DNA from: Streptomyces sp. ISL-94
GTDB lineage: Bacteria; Actinomycetota; Actinomycetes; Streptomycetales; Streptomycetaceae
NCBI RefSeq assembly: GCF_018614075.1
Contig: NZ_JAGGOZ010000080.1
Location: forward strand, 35,040 to 99,039
Length of the DNA stretch: 64,000 bases
Reading direction: 5' to 3'
The position numbers were made by a program, and so were the translations under genes. Position 1 is the first letter of the stretch. The number at the start of each line of letters is the position of its first letter. A model generated the notes under the pieces. It saw only the letters and a program-made list of their open reading frames with translations, searched no databases and had not been told where the DNA came from. Shown here in pieces: positions 27,631-36,285 of the stretch.

Positions 27631-28245
27631 ATGACGACACGAGGCACGGACGGGGACACCGCCCCGAGGACGATCGGGGGCAGCCGCGCGCTGGCCCTGC
27701 TGCTGGTGATCACGGGGGCGGCGGGACTCCTCGCCGCCTGGGTGATCACGCTCGACAAGTTCAAGCTGCTGGAGGACCCGAACTTCGTTCCGGGCTGCAG
27801 CCTGAACCCGGTCGTCTCCTGCGGCAACATCATGAAGAGCGACCAGGCGGCCGTCTTCGGCTTCCCGAACCCCATGCTGGGGCTGGTCGCCTACGGGATC
27901 GTGGTCTGCGTCGGCATGAGCCTGCTGGCCGGGGCCCGGTTCCGCCGCTGGTACTGGCTCACCTTCAACGCGGGCACCCTCTTCGGCGTCGTCTTCTGTG
28001 CCTGGCTGATGTACCAGTCGCTGTACAACATCAACTCCCTGTGCCTGTGGTGCTGCCTGGCCTGGGTCGGCACGATCCTCATGTTCTGGTACGTCACCTC
28101 GCACAACGTGCGCCAGGGCCTGCTGCCCGCTCCCGGCTGGCTCAAGGGCTTCCTCGACGAGTTCACCTGGGTGCTTCCGGTGCTGCACATCGGGATCATC
28201 GGGATGCTGATCCTGACGCGCTGGTGGGACTTCTGGACCTCGTAG
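27631..28245 (+). CDS. Vitamin K epoxide reductase family protein
   Basis: A 204-residue polytopic membrane protein with four to five TM helices in the VKOR arrangement. The loop cysteine pair lies in PGCSLNPVVSCG and the active-site CxxC in NSLCLWCCLAW. In bacteria VKOR homologues reoxidise a DsbA-like thioredoxin to form disulfide bonds in exported proteins, passing electrons to menaquinone. No thioredoxin domain is fused here. The ATG at 27631 has GGGCGGG upstream. It lies between hisS and rarA, as in other streptomycetes. Confidence 0.9.
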   Translation: MTTRGTDGDTAPRTIGGSRALALLLVITGAAGLLAAWVITLDKFKLLEDPNFVPGCSLNPVVSCGNIMKSDQAAVFGFPNPMLGLVAYGIVVCVGMSLLAGARFRRWYWLTFNAGTLFGVVFCAWLMYQSLYNINSLCLWCCLAWVGTILMFWYVTSHNVRQGLLPAPGWLKGFLDEFTWVLPVLHIGIIGMLILTRWWDFWTS

Positions 28246-28286
28246 GGGCGGCGGGGACTGTCGGTGGGCTCGCTTAGGCTTCCAGT

Positions 28287-29642
28287 GTGGAACCAGACCT
28301 GTTCACCGCCGCTGCCGAAGACCGCCGGGAGAAGGATCCCGCGAGCTCCCCGCTCGCCGTGCGGATGCGCCCGCGCACCCTGGACGAGGTGGTCGGCCAG
28401 CAGCACCTGCTGAAGCCGGGCTCACCGCTGCGGCGGCTGGTGGAGGAGGGTTCCGGAGGACCGGCCGGCGCCTCGTCGGTGATCCTCTGGGGGCCGCCGG
28501 GCATCGGGAAGACCACCCTCGCCTACGTGGTCAGCCAGGCCACGCAGAAGCGGTTCGTGGAGCTGTCGGCCATCACGGCGGGCGTCAAAGAGGTACGGGC
28601 GGTCATCGAGGGCGCCAAGCGGGCGGCCGGCGGCTACGGCAAGGAGACCGTCCTCTTCCTCGACGAGATCCACCGCTTCAGCAAGGCGCAGCAGGACTCG
28701 CTGCTCCCGGCCGTCGAGAACCGCTGGGTCACGCTGATCGCGGCGACCACGGAGAACCCGTACTTCTCGATCATCTCCCCGCTGCTGTCGCGTTCCCTGC
28801 TGCTGACGCTGGAGCCGCTGACCGACGAAGACCTGAGCGCGCTGATGCGCCGGGCGCTGACGGAGGAGCGGGGCCTCGGCGAGACGGTGACCCTGCCGGC
28901 GGACGCGGAGGCGCACCTGCTGCGGATCGCCGGCGGCGACGCCCGGCGGGCGCTGACGGCGCTGGAGGCCGGTGCCGGTTCGGCGATCGCCAAGGGGGAG
29001 TCCGAGATCACCCTCCAGACGGTGGAGGAGGCGGTCGACCGGGCGGCGGTCAAGTACGACCGGGACGGCGACCAGCACTACGACGTGGCGAGCGCGCTGA
29101 TCAAGTCGATCCGCGGCTCGGACGTGGACGCGGCGCTGCACTACCTGGCCCGGATGATCGAGGCGGGGGAGGACCCCCGGTTCATCGCGCGGCGCCTGAT
29201 GATCTCGGCGAGCGAGGACATCGGGCTGGCGGACCCCACGGCTCTGCCGCTCGCGGTGGCCGCGGCCCAGGCGGTGGCGATGATCGGCTTCCCGGAGGCG
29301 GCGCTGACGCTTTCGCACGCCACCATCGCGCTGGCGCTGGCCCCGAAGTCGAACACCGCCACGACCGCGATCGGCGCGGCGCTGGCCGATGTCCGGGCGG
29401 GGCTGGCGGGGTCGGTGCCGGCGCACCTGCGGGACGGGCACTACAAGGGCGCCGCGAAGCTGGGGCATGCCGTGGGGTACGTGTACCCGCACGATGTGCC
29501 GGGGGCGATCGCGGCTCAGCAGTACGCACCGGACGAGGTGCACGGGAAGCGGTATTACGAGCCGACCCGGTACGGCGCCGAGGCCCGCTACGCGGACGTG
29601 GTGGAAAAGGTCCGCGAGCGGCTCCGAGGCATGGGCGCCTGA
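28287..29642 (+). CDS. rarA: Replication-associated recombination ATPase RarA/MgsA
   Basis: A 451-residue AAA+ protein of the clamp-loader-like RarA family. The N-terminal PLAVRMRPRTLDEVVGQQHLL is followed by Walker A GPPGIGKTT (~69-77), Walker B LFLDEIHRFSKAQQD, sensor 1 ATTENPYFSI, and the C-terminal tetramerisation domain with YDRDGDQHYDVASALIKSIRGSD. It acts at stalled forks. The start is GTG at 28287. The C-terminus is the usual length for the family. Confidence 0.95.
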   Translation: MEPDLFTAAAEDRREKDPASSPLAVRMRPRTLDEVVGQQHLLKPGSPLRRLVEEGSGGPAGASSVILWGPPGIGKTTLAYVVSQATQKRFVELSAITAGVKEVRAVIEGAKRAAGGYGKETVLFLDEIHRFSKAQQDSLLPAVENRWVTLIAATTENPYFSIISPLLSRSLLLTLEPLTDEDLSALMRRALTEERGLGETVTLPADAEAHLLRIAGGDARRALTALEAGAGSAIAKGESEITLQTVEEAVDRAAVKYDRDGDQHYDVASALIKSIRGSDVDAALHYLARMIEAGEDPRFIARRLMISASEDIGLADPTALPLAVAAAQAVAMIGFPEAALTLSHATIALALAPKSNTATTAIGAALADVRAGLAGSVPAHLRDGHYKGAAKLGHAVGYVYPHDVPGAIAAQQYAPDEVHGKRYYEPTRYGAEARYADVVEKVRERLRGMGA

Positions 29643-29687
29643 CCTGCGGTCCGCCGCCGGGGCGCCGGATTCCCGCCGGTCACAGCA

Positions 29688-30578
29688 CTAGCGGCCCGCC
29701 GCCGCGAACAGGGTGTGCATCGCGCGGCGCAGGCCGCAGATGTCCGCCACCGGCTCCGGGAAGTCGAAGCGGGCGTCGAAGGAGCCGGCCGGGTCGCCGC
29801 TGAAGCGGATGCGCAGGCCCAGCCGGTCCAGCGCGAGCGGCACGGCCGTGAGCCCGTCGGCCTCGCGGGGGCCCAGCAGGCCGCACAGCTCGCCGATGCG
29901 GTCGCCATGCGCGGCGTGCAGGTGCTGGAGCAGCTCCGTCTCGTGCGCGACCATCGGGTCCGGCTCGGCGGCGGCCAAGTCCTCGGGGTCCACGTGCTCC
30001 GCGCCCCACAGGTCGTCCACCGAGATCTCGCCGACCTCCAGGCGCAGCAGCCTCCACCGGGCGTCGGCCGGCCGCGGCAGCTCACCCACCGGCCGGCGCT
30101 CCGCAAGCAGCGCGGCGCAGGCCGCGCGGTCGGCCCCGCGGACCGGCGTCAGCCACCCGGCCAGCCACGCACGGCCTCGGATACGATGGGGCACGGACAC
30201 CGGCGCCACATCCGTGATCTCGATCACGGCGGTGAGGTCGTCGTCCTGGGCGTAAGCGGCTGCCCTGGCAGCTGCGGATTCCCCTGACACCAGGAGAATC
30301 ACGTCCCCGTCCGGGGTGACGGTCCGTGCGGCCGGCATCCCTGTCCCGAACTCTCCCTGGTCACGAGACCGCATCTGGTCGAAAGCACCTGGCAGCGTGA
30401 GGGATACTGAGGCGTTGGACTCTACGAGGGTTCGTACGCGTTCGGCTCCGGTGAGCTGCCGAACGCCTTCCCTGGGACGCGGCTGACCTTGCTTATCGTC
30501 GTCGAAAGCAGATCCTGTTTCGTTTGGATCTGAACTTCGACGCGCACTGGGCAGGGGGATCCCATGTGGTCGAGACAT
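29688..30578 (-). CDS. DUF2470 domain protein, probably iron-regulated
   Basis: A 296-residue protein. An N-terminal low-complexity region is followed by a split-barrel-like segment (SVSLTLPGAFDQM, GDVILLVSG, VIEITDVAPV, VRGRAWLAGWLTPV). A C-terminal DUF2470 domain (ETELLQHLHAAHGDRIGELCGLLG, VPLALDRLGLRIRFSGD, FDFPEPVADICGLRRAMHTLFAAA) ends it. DUF2470 with a pyridoxamine-oxidase-like barrel is seen in heme-utilisation (HugZ-like) proteins. The ATG at 30578 has GAGGAGG 6 nt upstream. An iron box lies at 30593-30611, immediately before the ribosome site. It is divergent from rpsD. A heme or iron role is inferred, not shown. Confidence 0.8.
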   Translation of the reverse strand: MSRPHGIPLPSARRSSDPNETGSAFDDDKQGQPRPREGVRQLTGAERVRTLVESNASVSLTLPGAFDQMRSRDQGEFGTGMPAARTVTPDGDVILLVSGESAAARAAAYAQDDDLTAVIEITDVAPVSVPHRIRGRAWLAGWLTPVRGADRAACAALLAERRPVGELPRPADARWRLLRLEVGEISVDDLWGAEHVDPEDLAAAEPDPMVAHETELLQHLHAAHGDRIGELCGLLGPREADGLTAVPLALDRLGLRIRFSGDPAGSFDARFDFPEPVADICGLRRAMHTLFAAAGR

Positions 30579-30592
30579 TACGTCCTCCTCGC

Positions 30593-30611
30593 TAAGGTAA
30601 GCCTCACCTAA
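30593..30611 (-). promoter_or_regulatory. DmdR/DtxR-type iron box
   Basis: Read on the minus strand, TTAGGTGAGGCTTACCTTA matches the iron-box consensus TTAGGTTAGGCTCACCTAA at 16 of 19 positions, with its dyad intact. It sits 15 nt upstream of the DUF2470 start codon and 23 nt upstream of the rpsD start. A bound iron repressor would occlude the DUF2470 promoter or early leader. Confidence 0.8.
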
Positions 30612-30633
30612 CTTACATGGAGGTAGGTTCCAC

Positions 30634-31245
30634 GTGAACCAGAAGCGACCCAAGGTCAAGAAGTCGCGTGCCCTCGGCATTGCGCTGACCCCGAAGGCCG
30701 TCAAGTACTTCGAGGCCCGCCCCTACCCGCCGGGCGAGCACGGCCGTGGCCGCAAGCAGAACTCGGACTACAAGGTTCGTCTGCTGGAGAAGCAGCGTCT
30801 GCGCGCTCAGTACGACATCTCTGAGCGTCAGATGGCCCGCGCGTACGACCGCGCCAAGAAGGCCGAGGGCAAGACGGGCGAGGCGCTGGTCGTCGAGCTC
30901 GAGCGTCGCCTCGACGCCCTGGTTCTGCGTTCGGGCATCGCCCGCACCATCTACCAGGCCCGCCAGATGGTCGTTCACGGCCACATCGAGGTCAACGGTG
31001 GCAAGGTCGACAAGCCGTCGTTCCGTGTCCGTCCGGACGACGTCGTGACCGTGCGCGAGCGCAGCCGCGAGAAGGTTCCGTTCCAGGTTGCCCGCGAGGG
31101 TGGCTACGCAGGCGAGGGCGAGACCCCGCGCTACCTGCAGGTCAACCTGAAGGCCCTGGCCTTCCGCCTGGACCGCGACCCGAACCGCAAGGAAATCCCG
31201 GTCATCTGCGACGAGCAGCTCGTCGTCGAGTACTACGCCCGCTGA
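30634..31245 (+). CDS. rpsD: 30S ribosomal protein S4 (zinc-free type)
   Basis: A 203-residue S4. The body (YPPGEHGRGRKQNSDYKVRLLEKQRLRAQYDISERQ) and the S4 RNA-binding domain (RLDALVLRSGIARTIYQARQMVVHGHIEVNG) are intact. The N-terminus starts NQKRPKVKKSRALGIALTPKAVKYF and lacks the four-cysteine zinc knuckle of the standard form, so this is the C-minus paralogue type known in Streptomyces. S4 nucleates 30S assembly. The GTG at 30634 has GGAGG about 11 nt upstream. The gene stands alone rather than in the rpsM-rpoA operon. Confidence 0.97.
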   Translation: MNQKRPKVKKSRALGIALTPKAVKYFEARPYPPGEHGRGRKQNSDYKVRLLEKQRLRAQYDISERQMARAYDRAKKAEGKTGEALVVELERRLDALVLRSGIARTIYQARQMVVHGHIEVNGGKVDKPSFRVRPDDVVTVRERSREKVPFQVAREGGYAGEGETPRYLQVNLKALAFRLDRDPNRKEIPVICDEQLVVEYYAR

Positions 31246-31270
31246 TGCAGGCGTAGCCCTCACAGGCTGG

Positions 31271-31310
31271 TGGAAACCCGCCGTCCCCTTCGGGGGGCGG
31301 CGGGTTTCCA
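31271..31310 (+). terminator. Strong terminator after rpsD
   Basis: A perfect stem of about 18 bp (TGGAAACCCGCCG ... CGGCGGGTTTCCA) is capped by a TTCG tetraloop and lies 25 nt after the rpsD stop. Confidence 0.9.
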
Positions 31311-31369
31311 CGTTCCACGGCCCCGAAAGCGAACGGCGGAATCCGGCTGCGCGCGCCCCCGCTACGCCG

Positions 31370-32075
31370 GATCCGGCTGGTCCGCCGCCGCAGCCGCTCC
31401 GCGCCGCCCGTCGACTCCAGCCACCCTGCCCCGTACATCCGTACGGTCTCCAGCATCCGGTAGCCCACTCCGGCCGCCGTCTCCTCCTTGAGGAGCAGGG
31501 ACTGCGCCAGGAGCTCCCCGACCAGGTCCAGCACCTCCGCCACCGGCAGGCCGTGCCCCGCGCACACGTACTCGGCGGCGTCGAGGTCGAACTGCCCGGC
31601 GAACACCGACAGCCGCGCCCGCAGCAGCCGCTCCGCCGCCGTGCACAGCTCGTGGCTCCAGTCGATCGCCGTACGCAGCGTCCGGTGCCGGGGGAGCACC
31701 CCGCGCGCGCCGCCCGTCAGCAGCGCGAAGCGGTCCAGGACCAGGAGCAGCCGCCGCCCCGCCAGATGCTCCGCCAGCACCGTCCGCGGCGGCCGGGTGG
31801 TGTGGTCGGTCCGCCCGAACGCCTCCGCGAGCGCCGGCTCCAGCAGCGCCGGATCGCGTACGGTCGCCAGCTCGGCCAGCCATACCCCGTCGCAGTAGCG
31901 TTCCTGCGCCCGCTCCGCGGCCGACCGGGCCGCCGCGAGCACCAGCCGGGATTTGCCCGCTCCGCCCACGCCGGTCACCGTGACCAGCCGGGAGGACTCC
32001 AGGAGCCGCCAGCCCGGCCGGTTCGGCACCCCGCCCGACGAACGCGCCCAGCTCCGAGGGAAGATTGCCGAGGTC
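31370..32075 (-). pseudogene. Remnant of an AfsR/LuxR-type regulator with NB-ARC-like ATPase
   Basis: Minus-strand frames encode pieces of a STAND ATPase regulator. GNLPSELGAFVGRGAE (about 32070-32025) is in one frame. SSRLVTVTGVGGAGKSRLVLAAARSAAE with an intact P-loop is in a second frame, so a frameshift lies near 32010-32025. The text then runs from GRRLLLVLD straight into RFALLTGGARGVLPRHRTLRTAIDWSHEL. The usual ~80 residues containing the rest of the nucleotide-binding domain are missing. The match fades after GYRMLETVRMYGAGWLE and the open frame continues into antisense rpsD. There is no start signal, no DNA-binding domain and no complete C-terminus, so I call it decayed. Confidence 0.75.
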
Positions 32076-32250
32076 GGCGGATCGAGGCGGTCTCTGTCAC
32101 ACGGGTCACGGAGGGTACTGGTCCGGAAGTGCTGCGTACAAGGCGGTCAGATCCGTCCCCGAATTCGGGTACGGCCGGGGATCTCCGGCGCGATAGGGTC
32201 GGAGGACGAATCTTCAGTGCAGTCCAAGTACAGACAGAGAGCGGTGTGAC

Positions 32251-32679
32251 GTGTCCGGTGGAGAGGTGGCCGGGATCCTCGTGGCCGTCTTCTGGGCCAT
32301 TCTGGTCTCCTTCCTCGCCGTGGTGCTGGTGAGGCTGGCCCAGGTGCTCAAGGCGACCACCAAGCTGGTGGCGGATGTGACCGACCAGGCCGTCCCGCTG
32401 CTCGCCGACGCCTCCACCACCGTCCGCTCCGCGCGCACCCAGCTCGACCGGGTCGACGCCATCGCGAGCGACGTCCAAGAGGTCACCTCCAACGCCTCCG
32501 CGCTCTCCTCCACCGTGGCCTCCACCTTCGGGGGACCGCTGGTCAAGGTCGCGGCCTTCGGCTACGGCGTCCGCAAGGCGCTGGGCAAGGCCGATGAGGC
32601 GCCCGCGAAGACCACCCGGCGCAGCGTGATCGTCGGCCGTACGGTGCCGGCGGCCAGGCGCCGGAAGCAGAAGGGCTGA
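32251..32679 (+). CDS. DUF948 family membrane protein
   Basis: A 142-residue protein. One N-terminal TM helix (EVAGILVAVFWAILVSFLAVVLVRLAQVL) is followed by a long amphipathic helical region (VADVTDQAVPLLADASTTVRSARTQLDRVDAIASDVQEVTSNAS). A basic tail ends the protein. This is the DUF948 layout. The family has no known function; the helical stalk resembles chemoreceptor-like coiled coils. The GTG at 32251 has a weak ribosome site. The next gene starts 9 nt downstream and then alaS, so the three probably form one transcript. Confidence 0.82.
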   Translation: MSGGEVAGILVAVFWAILVSFLAVVLVRLAQVLKATTKLVADVTDQAVPLLADASTTVRSARTQLDRVDAIASDVQEVTSNASALSSTVASTFGGPLVKVAAFGYGVRKALGKADEAPAKTTRRSVIVGRTVPAARRRKQKG

Positions 32680-32687
32680 GACCACCG

Positions 32688-33041
32688 ATGTTCCGCCGAG
32701 CCTTCTGGTTCACCGCAGGCGCCGCCGCAGGCGTGTGGGCCACCACCAAGGTCAACCGGCAGCTGAAGAAGCTGACGCCGGAGAGCCTCGCCGCCCAGGC
32801 CGCCGACAAGGCCGTGGAGGCGGGCCACCGCCTCAAGGATTTCGCCCTCGACGTCAAAGCGGGAATGACGCAGCGCGAGGACGAGCTGAACGATGCACTG
32901 GGACTCCACCAGGACCCCGACCGGCCCGACAACGTCACCGCTCTTCCCGGGGCGCGGCGGCCGCGGGCCATCGAGCACGACCAGCACGACAAGACCACCC
33001 CCCGACCGAAGTTTTCGTACAACCGGAATGAGGACCACTGA
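32688..33041 (+). CDS. Small conserved actinobacterial protein (DUF6167-like)
   Basis: A 117-residue protein with a short hydrophobic N-terminus (RAFWFTAGAAAGVWATTKVNRQ). A helical basic/acidic middle (ESLAAQAADKAVEAGHRLKDFALDVKAGMTQREDELNDAL) and a disordered charged tail follow. It is conserved in Streptomyces between DUF948 and alaS. I know no function. The stop overlaps the alaS ATG (TGATG), so expression is coupled to alanyl-tRNA synthetase. Confidence 0.8.
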   Translation: MFRRAFWFTAGAAAGVWATTKVNRQLKKLTPESLAAQAADKAVEAGHRLKDFALDVKAGMTQREDELNDALGLHQDPDRPDNVTALPGARRPRAIEHDQHDKTTPRPKFSYNRNEDH

Positions 33042-35710
33042 TGGAGTCGGCTGAAATCCGCCGCCGCTGGCTGAGCTTCTTCGAGGAGCGCGGTCATGCC
33101 GTTGTCCCTTCGGCGTCGCTCATCGCGGACGACCCGACTCTGCTGCTGGTCAACGCGGGCATGGTGCCCTTCAAGCCGTACTTCCTCGGCGAGACCAAGC
33201 CGCCGGCCCCCCGCGCCACCAGCGTGCAGAAGTGCGTCCGCACGCCGGACATCGAAGAGGTCGGCAAGACCACCCGCCACGGCACGTTCTTCCAGATGTG
33301 CGGCAACTTCTCCTTCGGCGACTACTTCAAGGAAGGCGCCATCAAGTACGCCTGGGAGCTGCTTACCAGCTCCGTGGCGGACGGCGGCTACGGTCTTGAG
33401 CCCGAGAAGCTCTGGATCACCGTCTACCTCGACGACGACGAGGCCGAGCAGATCTGGCGCGAGAAGATCGGCGTCCCCGCCGAGCGCATCCAGCGCCTGG
33501 GCAAGAAGGACAACTTCTGGTCCATGGGCGTCCCCGGCCCCTGCGGCCCGTGCTCGGAGATCAACTACGACCGCGGCCCCGAATTCGGCGTCGAGGGCGG
33601 CCCCGCCGTCAACGACGAGCGGTACGTGGAGATCTGGAACCTGGTCTTCATGCAGTACGAGCGGGGCGCCGGCGACGGGAAGGAAGACTTCCCGATCCTC
33701 GGCGACCTTCCGTCGAAGAACATCGACACCGGTCTCGGCCTCGAGCGCCTCGCCATGATCCTGCAGGGCGTGCAGAACATGTACGAGACCGACACCCTGC
33801 GCGTGGTCATGGACAAGGCCACCGAGCTGACCGGCGTGCAGTACGGCGCGGCCCAGGGCACCGACGTGTCCATGCGCGTGGTCGCCGACCACATCCGCAC
33901 CTCCGTCATGCTCATCGGCGACGGCGTCACCCCCGGCAACGAGGGCCGCGGCTACGTGCTGCGCCGCATCATGCGCCGCGCCATCCGCAACATGCGCCTC
34001 ATGGGGGCCACCGGCCCGGTCGTCCAGGAACTCGTCGACGTCGTGATCAACACGATGGGGCAGCAGTACCCGGAGCTCGTCACCGACCGCGCCCGCATCG
34101 AGACCGTCGCCCTCGCCGAGGAGGCCGCCTTCCTCAAGGCCCTGCGCGGCGGCACGAACATCCTCGACACCGCCATCACCGAGACCAAGGCCACCGGTGG
34201 CACGGTCCTCGCCGGCGACAAGGCGTTCCTGCTCCACGACACCTGGGGCTTCCCGATCGACCTCACCCTGGAGATGGCCGCCGAGCAGGGCCTCTCCGTG
34301 GACGAGGACGGCTTCCGCCGCCTCATGAAGCAGCAGCGGGACCAGGCCAAGGCCGATGCCAAGGCCAAGAAGACCGGTCACGCGGACATGTCCGCCTACC
34401 GCGAGATCGCCGACGGCTCCGGCGCCACCGAGTTCACCGGCTACGCCACCACGCAGGGCGAGTCCACCATCGTCGGCCTCCTGGTCAACGGCGTCTCCTC
34501 GCCCGCCGCCTCCGAGGGCGACGAGGTGGAGGTCGTCCTCGACCGCACCCCCTTCTACGCCGAGGGCGGCGGCCAGCTCGCCGACCAGGGCCGCATCAAG
34601 CTCGACTCCGGCGCCGTCATCGTCGTCCGCGACGTGCAGCAGCCGGTCCCCGGTGTCTCCGTGCACAAGGGCTCCGTCCAGGTCGGCGAGGTGACGGTGG
34701 GCGCCTCCGCGTACGCCGCCATCGACGTGCACCGCCGCCGGGCCATCGCCCGCGCCCACTCGGCCACGCACCTGACCCACCAGGCGCTGCGCGACGCGCT
34801 GGGACCGACGGCCGCCCAGGCCGGTTCCGAGAACTCCCCCGGCCGCTTCCGCTTCGACTTCGGTTCCCCGAACGCCGTCCCCGGCACGGTCCTCACCGAC
34901 GTCGAGCAGAAGATCAACGACGTGCTCGCGCGCGAGCTGGACGTCACCGCCGAGATCATGAGCATCGACGAGGCGAAGAAGCAGGGCGCCATCGCCGAGT
35001 TCGGTGAGAAGTACGGCGAGCGCGTGCGCGTCGTCACCATCGGCGACTTCTCCAAGGAGCTGTGCGGCGGCACCCACGTCGGCAACACCGCCCAGCTGGG
35101 TCTGGTGAAGCTGCTCGGCGAGTCCTCCATCGGCTCCGGCGTGCGCCGCGTCGAGGCCCTCGTCGGCGTGGACGCCTACAACTTCCTCGCCAAGGAGCAC
35201 ACGGTCGTCGCCCAGCTCCAGGAGCTGGTCAAGGGCCGTCCGGAGGAGCTGCCGGACAAGATCGCCTCCATGCTCGGCAAGCTGAAGGACGCCGAGAAGG
35301 AGATCGAGAAGTTCCGTGCGGAGAAGGTCCTCCAGGCCGCCGCCGGTCTCGCCTCCAACGCCCAGGACATCCACGGCGTCGCCCTCGTCGTGGGTACGGT
35401 GCCGGACGGCACCGGCGCCGACGACCTGCGCAAGCTGGTCCTCGACGTCCGCGGCCGCATCCAGGGCGACCGCCCGGCCGTCGTGGCCCTCTTCACCGTG
35501 GCGAACGACCGCCCGCTGACCGTCATCGCCACCAACGAGGCGGCCCGCGAGCGCGGCCTCAAGGCCGGCGACCTGGTCCGTACGGCCGCCAAGACCCTCG
35601 GTGGCGGCGGTGGCGGCAAGCCGGACGTGGCTCAGGGCGGTGGCCAGAACCCGGCCGCCATCCCCGAGGCCATCGCCGCGGTCGAGCGCCTCGTCGTAGA
35701 GACGGCCTGA
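33041..35710 (+). CDS. alaS: Alanyl-tRNA synthetase
   Basis: An 889-residue class II synthetase with all four parts. These are the catalytic core (EIRRRWLSFFEERGHAVVPSASL; NAGMVPFKPYFLG; PGPCGPCSEINYDRG), the tRNA recognition domain, and the editing domain with HSATHLTHQAL and the C-x3-H end CGGTHVGNT. The C-terminal oligomerisation/C-Ala domain has the Gly-rich GGGGGGKPDVAQGGG motif. Length is normal and no T-box precedes it. The ATG at 33041 overlaps the preceding stop. ruvX follows after 3 nt. Confidence 0.97.
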   Translation: MESAEIRRRWLSFFEERGHAVVPSASLIADDPTLLLVNAGMVPFKPYFLGETKPPAPRATSVQKCVRTPDIEEVGKTTRHGTFFQMCGNFSFGDYFKEGAIKYAWELLTSSVADGGYGLEPEKLWITVYLDDDEAEQIWREKIGVPAERIQRLGKKDNFWSMGVPGPCGPCSEINYDRGPEFGVEGGPAVNDERYVEIWNLVFMQYERGAGDGKEDFPILGDLPSKNIDTGLGLERLAMILQGVQNMYETDTLRVVMDKATELTGVQYGAAQGTDVSMRVVADHIRTSVMLIGDGVTPGNEGRGYVLRRIMRRAIRNMRLMGATGPVVQELVDVVINTMGQQYPELVTDRARIETVALAEEAAFLKALRGGTNILDTAITETKATGGTVLAGDKAFLLHDTWGFPIDLTLEMAAEQGLSVDEDGFRRLMKQQRDQAKADAKAKKTGHADMSAYREIADGSGATEFTGYATTQGESTIVGLLVNGVSSPAASEGDEVEVVLDRTPFYAEGGGQLADQGRIKLDSGAVIVVRDVQQPVPGVSVHKGSVQVGEVTVGASAYAAIDVHRRRAIARAHSATHLTHQALRDALGPTAAQAGSENSPGRFRFDFGSPNAVPGTVLTDVEQKINDVLARELDVTAEIMSIDEAKKQGAIAEFGEKYGERVRVVTIGDFSKELCGGTHVGNTAQLGLVKLLGESSIGSGVRRVEALVGVDAYNFLAKEHTVVAQLQELVKGRPEELPDKIASMLGKLKDAEKEIEKFRAEKVLQAAAGLASNAQDIHGVALVVGTVPDGTGADDLRKLVLDVRGRIQGDRPAVVALFTVANDRPLTVIATNEAARERGLKAGDLVRTAAKTLGGGGGGKPDVAQGGGQNPAAIPEAIAAVERLVVETA

Positions 35711-35713
35711 CAG

Positions 35714-36184
35714 ATGACACTGCGCCGCGGCCGCCGGCTCGCCATCGACGTGGGGGACGCCCGGATCGGAGTCGCCTCGTGCGACCCCGACGGGGTGTTG
35801 GCCACACCGGTGGAGACCGTTCCGGGACGGGACATTCCGTTCGCCCACCGGCGGCTGCGGCAGCTCGTCGAGGAGTACGAGCCCCTCGAAGTCGTGGTCG
35901 GCCTGCCCCGCTCGCTCAGCGGGCGGGAGGGGCCGGCCGCGGTCAAGGTGCGCGCCTTCGCGAACGAACTCGCGAAGGGCATCAAGCCCGTGACGGTCCG
36001 TCTGGTGGACGAGCGGATGACCACGGTCACCGCGGCCCAGGGACTGCGGGCCTCCGGCAGGAACGCGAAGAAGGGCCGCTCGGTCATCGACCAGGCAGCC
36101 GCAGTGGTCATCCTTCAGAACGCTCTTGAGACCGAACGGGTATCAGGTAATCCGCCCGGTGAGTGCGTCGAAGTGGTTGTCTGA
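35714..36184 (+). CDS. ruvX: Putative pre-16S rRNA nuclease / Holliday junction resolvase-like (RuvX/YqgF)
   Basis: A 156-residue RNase H-like protein. RRLAIDVGDARIGVASCD carries the first catalytic Asp. The strand VVVGLPRSLSGREGPAA and the end VRLVDERMTTVTA carry the further acidic residues. YqgF proteins mature the 16S rRNA 5' end in E. coli. In actinobacteria the essential role may be similar. It is transcribed with alaS and precedes mltG in the conserved order. Confidence 0.92.
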   Translation: MTLRRGRRLAIDVGDARIGVASCDPDGVLATPVETVPGRDIPFAHRRLRQLVEEYEPLEVVVGLPRSLSGREGPAAVKVRAFANELAKGIKPVTVRLVDERMTTVTAAQGLRASGRNAKKGRSVIDQAAAVVILQNALETERVSGNPPGECVEVVV

Positions 36185-36285
36185 TCGCGATACGGTAACG
36201 TTCCGCGCGATGAGACGGCATTCGAACAGCCGTCGCCCACGGAAGCCGGAATCCGTGGCCTTCGTCTCGCGGCTCTAGGGGACCA

